Source: Sedimentibacter sp. (GTDB lineage Bacteria > Bacillota > Clostridia > Tissierellales > Sedimentibacteraceae). From it: a stretch of 18,099 nt of DNA. The stretch covers positions 1 to 18,099 of the forward strand of contig JAQSYS010000009.1 in assembly GCA_029256005.1 (NCBI GenBank), written 5' to 3'. The translations under genes and the position numbers were made by a program. The notes beneath the pieces are model-generated. The model saw only the letters and a program-made list of their open reading frames with translations, did not search any database and was not told the DNA's origin. Shown here piece after piece: positions 15,680 to 18,099 of the stretch (position 1 is the stretch's first letter; each line of letters starts with the position of its first letter).

Positions 15680-16909
15680 TTAAATATACATATTGTCTGG
15701 ATCTTCTAAATAACCTTTTAATTTTTTCAAGAACTCTGCTGCTGTAGCACCATCCACAACCCTATGGTCAAAAGATAGGCTGAGTACCATCATTGAAGCA
15801 GGAACTATTTCATCATTTTCATTAACTATCGGTTTTCTTACTATTCTGCCCACTCCCAATATAGCTGCTTCAGGGAGGTTTATTACAGGAGTAAATCCAT
15901 CGATGTCATAGCCTCCTAGGTTGCTTATTGTGAATGTAGCTCCTGACATTTCATCAGGTAACAAAGTGTTAGATTTTGCTTTTGCAATAAGTCCTTTTGT
16001 TTCTGTAGTGATTGCTTTTAATCCTTTTCTGTCAGCATCTCTGACAACCGGAACAATCAATCCTTCTTCTAACGCAACCGCAACCCCTATATTAACTCTG
16101 TCATGAATGATAAAGCTGTCTTCTGTTATAGAGGAATTCAGTATTGGATAACTTCTGAGAGCAGTAGCTGCCATTTTAACCAATATATCATTGTAACTGA
16201 ACCTTACATCAGTATGTTGAGCATTTATCTTATTTCTTAAAGCCACTGTTTTATCTACATTAACTTCAGTAGTAATAGTTACGTGAGGTGCAATTTGTTT
16301 ATTAGCCTGCATTCTCTTTCCTATTACTTTACGCATGTTAGATAATGGTTTTATAATATCTGCACTTGCTGCCTGGACTGCTGGAGCAGCAACAGGTGTT
16401 GGTGCTGAAATTTGTACTACAGGTTGTGATTTTTGAATTTCTGATGCTTCAAATACATCTTTTTGTATAATGCGTCCACCTGTTCCGGAACCTGACAATC
16501 CTGCAAGTTCAACTCCTAGATCAACTGCAGTCTTCTTTGCCAAAGGTGAAGCTTTAATGCGTCCTGTTTCAGTAACTGCTTGAGCCTTCGGAGATTCTGC
16601 TATCTTTGGTGCAGCCTCTACAACTGTTTCTGTTGCTACTTTTGGAGCTGTTGTAGCACCAACCTTTTCGCCTTCATTACCTATTATAGCTATTAAACCC
16701 TTGACAGGTATATCTTCGCCTTCTTGTGCTACTACTTTTAGAAGTACGCCTTCAACTTCACTTTCTATTTCACTTGAAAGCTTATCTGTTGTTATTTCAA
16801 CTAAGACGTCTCCTACATTAACTTTATCGCCTTCTTGTTTTATCCATTTGCTTATGGTGCCTTCTTCCATGGTTAAACCAAGTTGCGGCATAATTACTTC
16901 TGTTGCCAT
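15680..16909 (-). CDS. E2 of set B: dihydrolipoamide acyltransferase
   Basis: The second acyltransferase core (409 residues). Domains: lipoyl domain 1-80 with K43 in TTDKLSSE; a flexible Ala/Thr/Val-rich linker about 84-115; a single peripheral-subunit-binding domain about 117-155 (RIKASPLAKKTAVDLGVE...); a second Ala/Pro linker about 160-185; and the catalytic domain about 186-409 ending with DHRVVDG (H382, D386). It transfers an acyl group to coenzyme A. This is the standard architecture, in contrast with set A, which has two binding domains and little linker. The stop of E1 beta lies 11 bp upstream and forms part of its binding site (TAGGGAGG). Gene order E1 alpha, E1 beta, E2, E3 matches acetoin dehydrogenase operons; a pyruvate or branched-chain 2-oxoacid complex is an alternative. 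Confidence 0.93.
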   Translation of the reverse strand: MATEVIMPQLGLTMEEGTISKWIKQEGDKVNVGDVLVEITTDKLSSEIESEVEGVLLKVVAQEGEDIPVKGLIAIIGNEGEKVGATTAPKVATETVVEAAPKIAESPKAQAVTETGRIKASPLAKKTAVDLGVELAGLSGSGTGGRIIQKDVFEASEIQKSQPVVQISAPTPVAAPAVQAASADIIKPLSNMRKVIGKRMQANKQIAPHVTITTEVNVDKTVALRNKINAQHTDVRFSYNDILVKMAATALRSYPILNSSITEDSFIIHDRVNIGVAVALEEGLIVPVVRDADRKGLKAITTETKGLIAKAKSNTLLPDEMSGATFTISNLGGYDIDGFTPVINLPEAAILGVGRIVRKPIVNENDEIVPASMMVLSLSFDHRVVDGATAAEFLKKLKGYLEDPDNMYI

Positions 16910-16920
16910 TATAATCCTCC

Positions 16921-17898
16921 CTATTTATTTAATACTTTCTTAACTGCTTTTACAATATCCTCTGGATGTGGGAAGAATGCATCCTCCAATGTAGGTGCAA
17001 ATGGTGGTACCACGTTCAGTGCTGCCACACGTTCAACAGGAGAATCCAGTTCATCAAACAATTCCTCTGTTATTTGTGCAGAAAGCTCTCCACCAAAACC
17101 ACTTCTTTTAACTCCTTCATGAACTACTACAACATTGTGTGTCTTGCATACTGATTCCTTTATAGCTTCCCAATCTAATGGAACTAGTGAACGAAGATCC
17201 AATACTTCTACATCAATGCCTTCCTTTTCTAACTCTTCAGCTGCCTCTAAAGCAAAGTAAACCTGACGTGACCATGTTATCACAGTTATATCCTTGCCTT
17301 CACGCTTTATATCTGCTTTTCCTAACGGAATAATATATTCTTCTTCTGGAATTTCTTCTTTCTTAGCATATAATAATCTGTGCTCTAAAAATATTACAGG
17401 ATCATCATCTCTGATTGCTGCTTTTATTAATCCCTTTGCATCCTTTGCGGTTGATGGGCAAACAACTTTTAATCCCGGAATATGAGTAAAGAATGTTTCT
17501 AAGTTTTGTGAATGCTGTCCAGCATTTCTTCTTCCTGAACCTTGTGGAGCACGAAGAACCATTGGAACATTAACCTGTCCGCCAGTCATGTATCTCATTT
17601 TAGCTGCCTGATTCAAAATTGGATCCATAGAAACACCGATAAAATCAATATACATTAATTCAACAACAGGACGTAAACCTCTCATTGCTGCTCCTACTGA
17701 CATACCTACGAAACCTGACTCACTTATTGGTGTATCAATTACTCTATGAGCACCAAATTCTTCTTGGAAGCCTTGTGTCATGGCAAATACATTACCCATT
17801 TTACCAACATCTTCACCAAGTATTATGACATTTTCGTCTCTCAACATTTCTTCATGCAAGCCTTCGCTTATAGCTTTGCTTATAGTTATTTTTTTCAT
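16921..17898 (-). CDS. E1 beta of set B: acetoin/2-oxoacid dehydrogenase-type beta subunit
   Basis: A thiamine-diphosphate E1 beta subunit of 325 residues from the chosen ATG. Conserved blocks: GEDVGKMGNVFAMTQGF, DTPISESGFVGMSVGAAMRG, RYMTGGQVNVPMVLRAP, AGQHSQNLETFF and PGLKVVCPSTAKDAKGLI, and the C-terminal VVPPFAPTLEDAFFPHPEDIV. A reading from an in-frame GTG at 17910 would add four residues. The ATG at 17898 is preferred because its ATGA overlaps the TGA stop of the alpha subunit and GAGAGG lies 11 bp before it, whereas the GTG overlaps that binding site. It differs clearly from the set A beta subunit, so the two sets are old paralogues rather than a recent duplication. Confidence 0.93.
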   Translation of the reverse strand: MKKITISKAISEGLHEEMLRDENVIILGEDVGKMGNVFAMTQGFQEEFGAHRVIDTPISESGFVGMSVGAAMRGLRPVVELMYIDFIGVSMDPILNQAAKMRYMTGGQVNVPMVLRAPQGSGRRNAGQHSQNLETFFTHIPGLKVVCPSTAKDAKGLIKAAIRDDDPVIFLEHRLLYAKKEEIPEEEYIIPLGKADIKREGKDITVITWSRQVYFALEAAEELEKEGIDVEVLDLRSLVPLDWEAIKESVCKTHNVVVVHEGVKRSGFGGELSAQITEELFDELDSPVERVAALNVVPPFAPTLEDAFFPHPEDIVKAVKKVLNK

Positions 17899-18099
17899 CT
17901 TGCTACACACCTCTCATTATCGCTGGAATACACATCAGTAGTAACTTCACTAGGATCCGGAAGTGGAGAATCCATAGCGTATTGTACTGCTTCATCTATC
18001 TCTTTTTCCATTGCAGCTTCTATTGATGCAATTTCATTTTCATCGATGCCTTCCTTTAATAAATATGCTCTAAAACTTATTATTGGATCTTTCTTACCC
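17895..18099 (-). CDS. E1 alpha of set B, C-terminal end (cut by the window edge)
   Basis: An open frame enters from the right edge and ends with TGA at 17897-17895. It gives 67 residues: KDPIISFRAYLLKEG, then a helix IDENEIASIEAAMEKEIDEA, then VQYAMDSPLPDPSEVTTDVY and a short extra tail ending CVAR. The pattern 'DPI..F...L...G...E.E...IE.....EI.EAV.YA..SP.PDPSE' is the C-terminus of E1 alpha subunits; compare FALNSEFPDPSELFDDLYV at the end of the set A alpha subunit. Its stop overlaps the beta subunit ATG (ATGA), so the two are translationally coupled. The thiamine-binding motif lies outside the window. Confidence 0.88.
   Translation of the reverse strand, partial: GKKDPIISFRAYLLKEGIDENEIASIEAAMEKEIDEAVQYAMDSPLPDPSEVTTDVYSSDNERCVAR

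Overview
The window is AT-rich, with AAGGAGG-type ribosome binding sites, sigma-A promoters and at least one sigma-54 promoter. Together with gene content this points to a low-GC anaerobic Firmicute, probably a Clostridia/Tissierellia-type bacterium. The genus cannot be read from the sequence. Almost everything lies on the minus strand. The single exception is a universal stress protein gene. There are no RNA genes, insertion sequences or CRISPR arrays that I can support, and no gene-free stretch longer than 300 bases.

Layout from left to right: (1) 10-2922 is a housekeeping edge with the DNA helicase pcrA (minus) and a divergent uspA-family gene (plus), each with a readable sigma-A promoter between them. 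A strong bidirectional hairpin terminator (2923-2962) closes this block. (2) 2967-6239 is 'set A': E1 alpha, E1 beta and E2 of an acetoin-dehydrogenase-type thiamine diphosphate/lipoate complex, without its own E3. The E2 has two consecutive subunit-binding domains. (3) 6346-7886 holds a threonine-dehydrogenase-like zinc enzyme and a stand-alone PPC/DUF296 protein. (4) 8031-10891 is a tripartite TRAP transporter (dctM, dctQ, dctP). In front of dctP is a textbook -24/-12 promoter, and about 115 bp further upstream a 14-bp-arm palindrome that looks like an activator site. (5) 11124-13070 is a sigma-54-dependent activator (GAF-like, PAS, AAA+, Fis-type HTH) of the AcoR kind, with its own sigma-A promoter. 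(6) 13240-14118 is a GarR-like beta-hydroxyacid dehydrogenase. (7) 14202-18099 is 'set B', a second acetoin-dehydrogenase-type complex: E1 alpha (only its C-terminus is inside the window), E1 beta, E2 and E3.

Read together, 2967-18099 looks like one catabolic island. An organic acid is imported by the TRAP system under sigma-54 control. It is oxidised by the Zn-dependent and/or beta-hydroxyacid dehydrogenase, and the resulting alpha-hydroxyketone or 2-oxo compound is cleaved to an acyl-CoA by one or both lipoate complexes, probably sharing the single E3. The PPC-domain protein has the fold family of acetolactate decarboxylase and keeps three histidines, so it could be an enzyme of this route. 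The substrate is not known. Classical acetoin/2,3-butanediol use is the conservative reading, but the acid-type transporter and the additional enzymes suggest a hydroxy-acid substrate, which would be the most novel aspect of the window.
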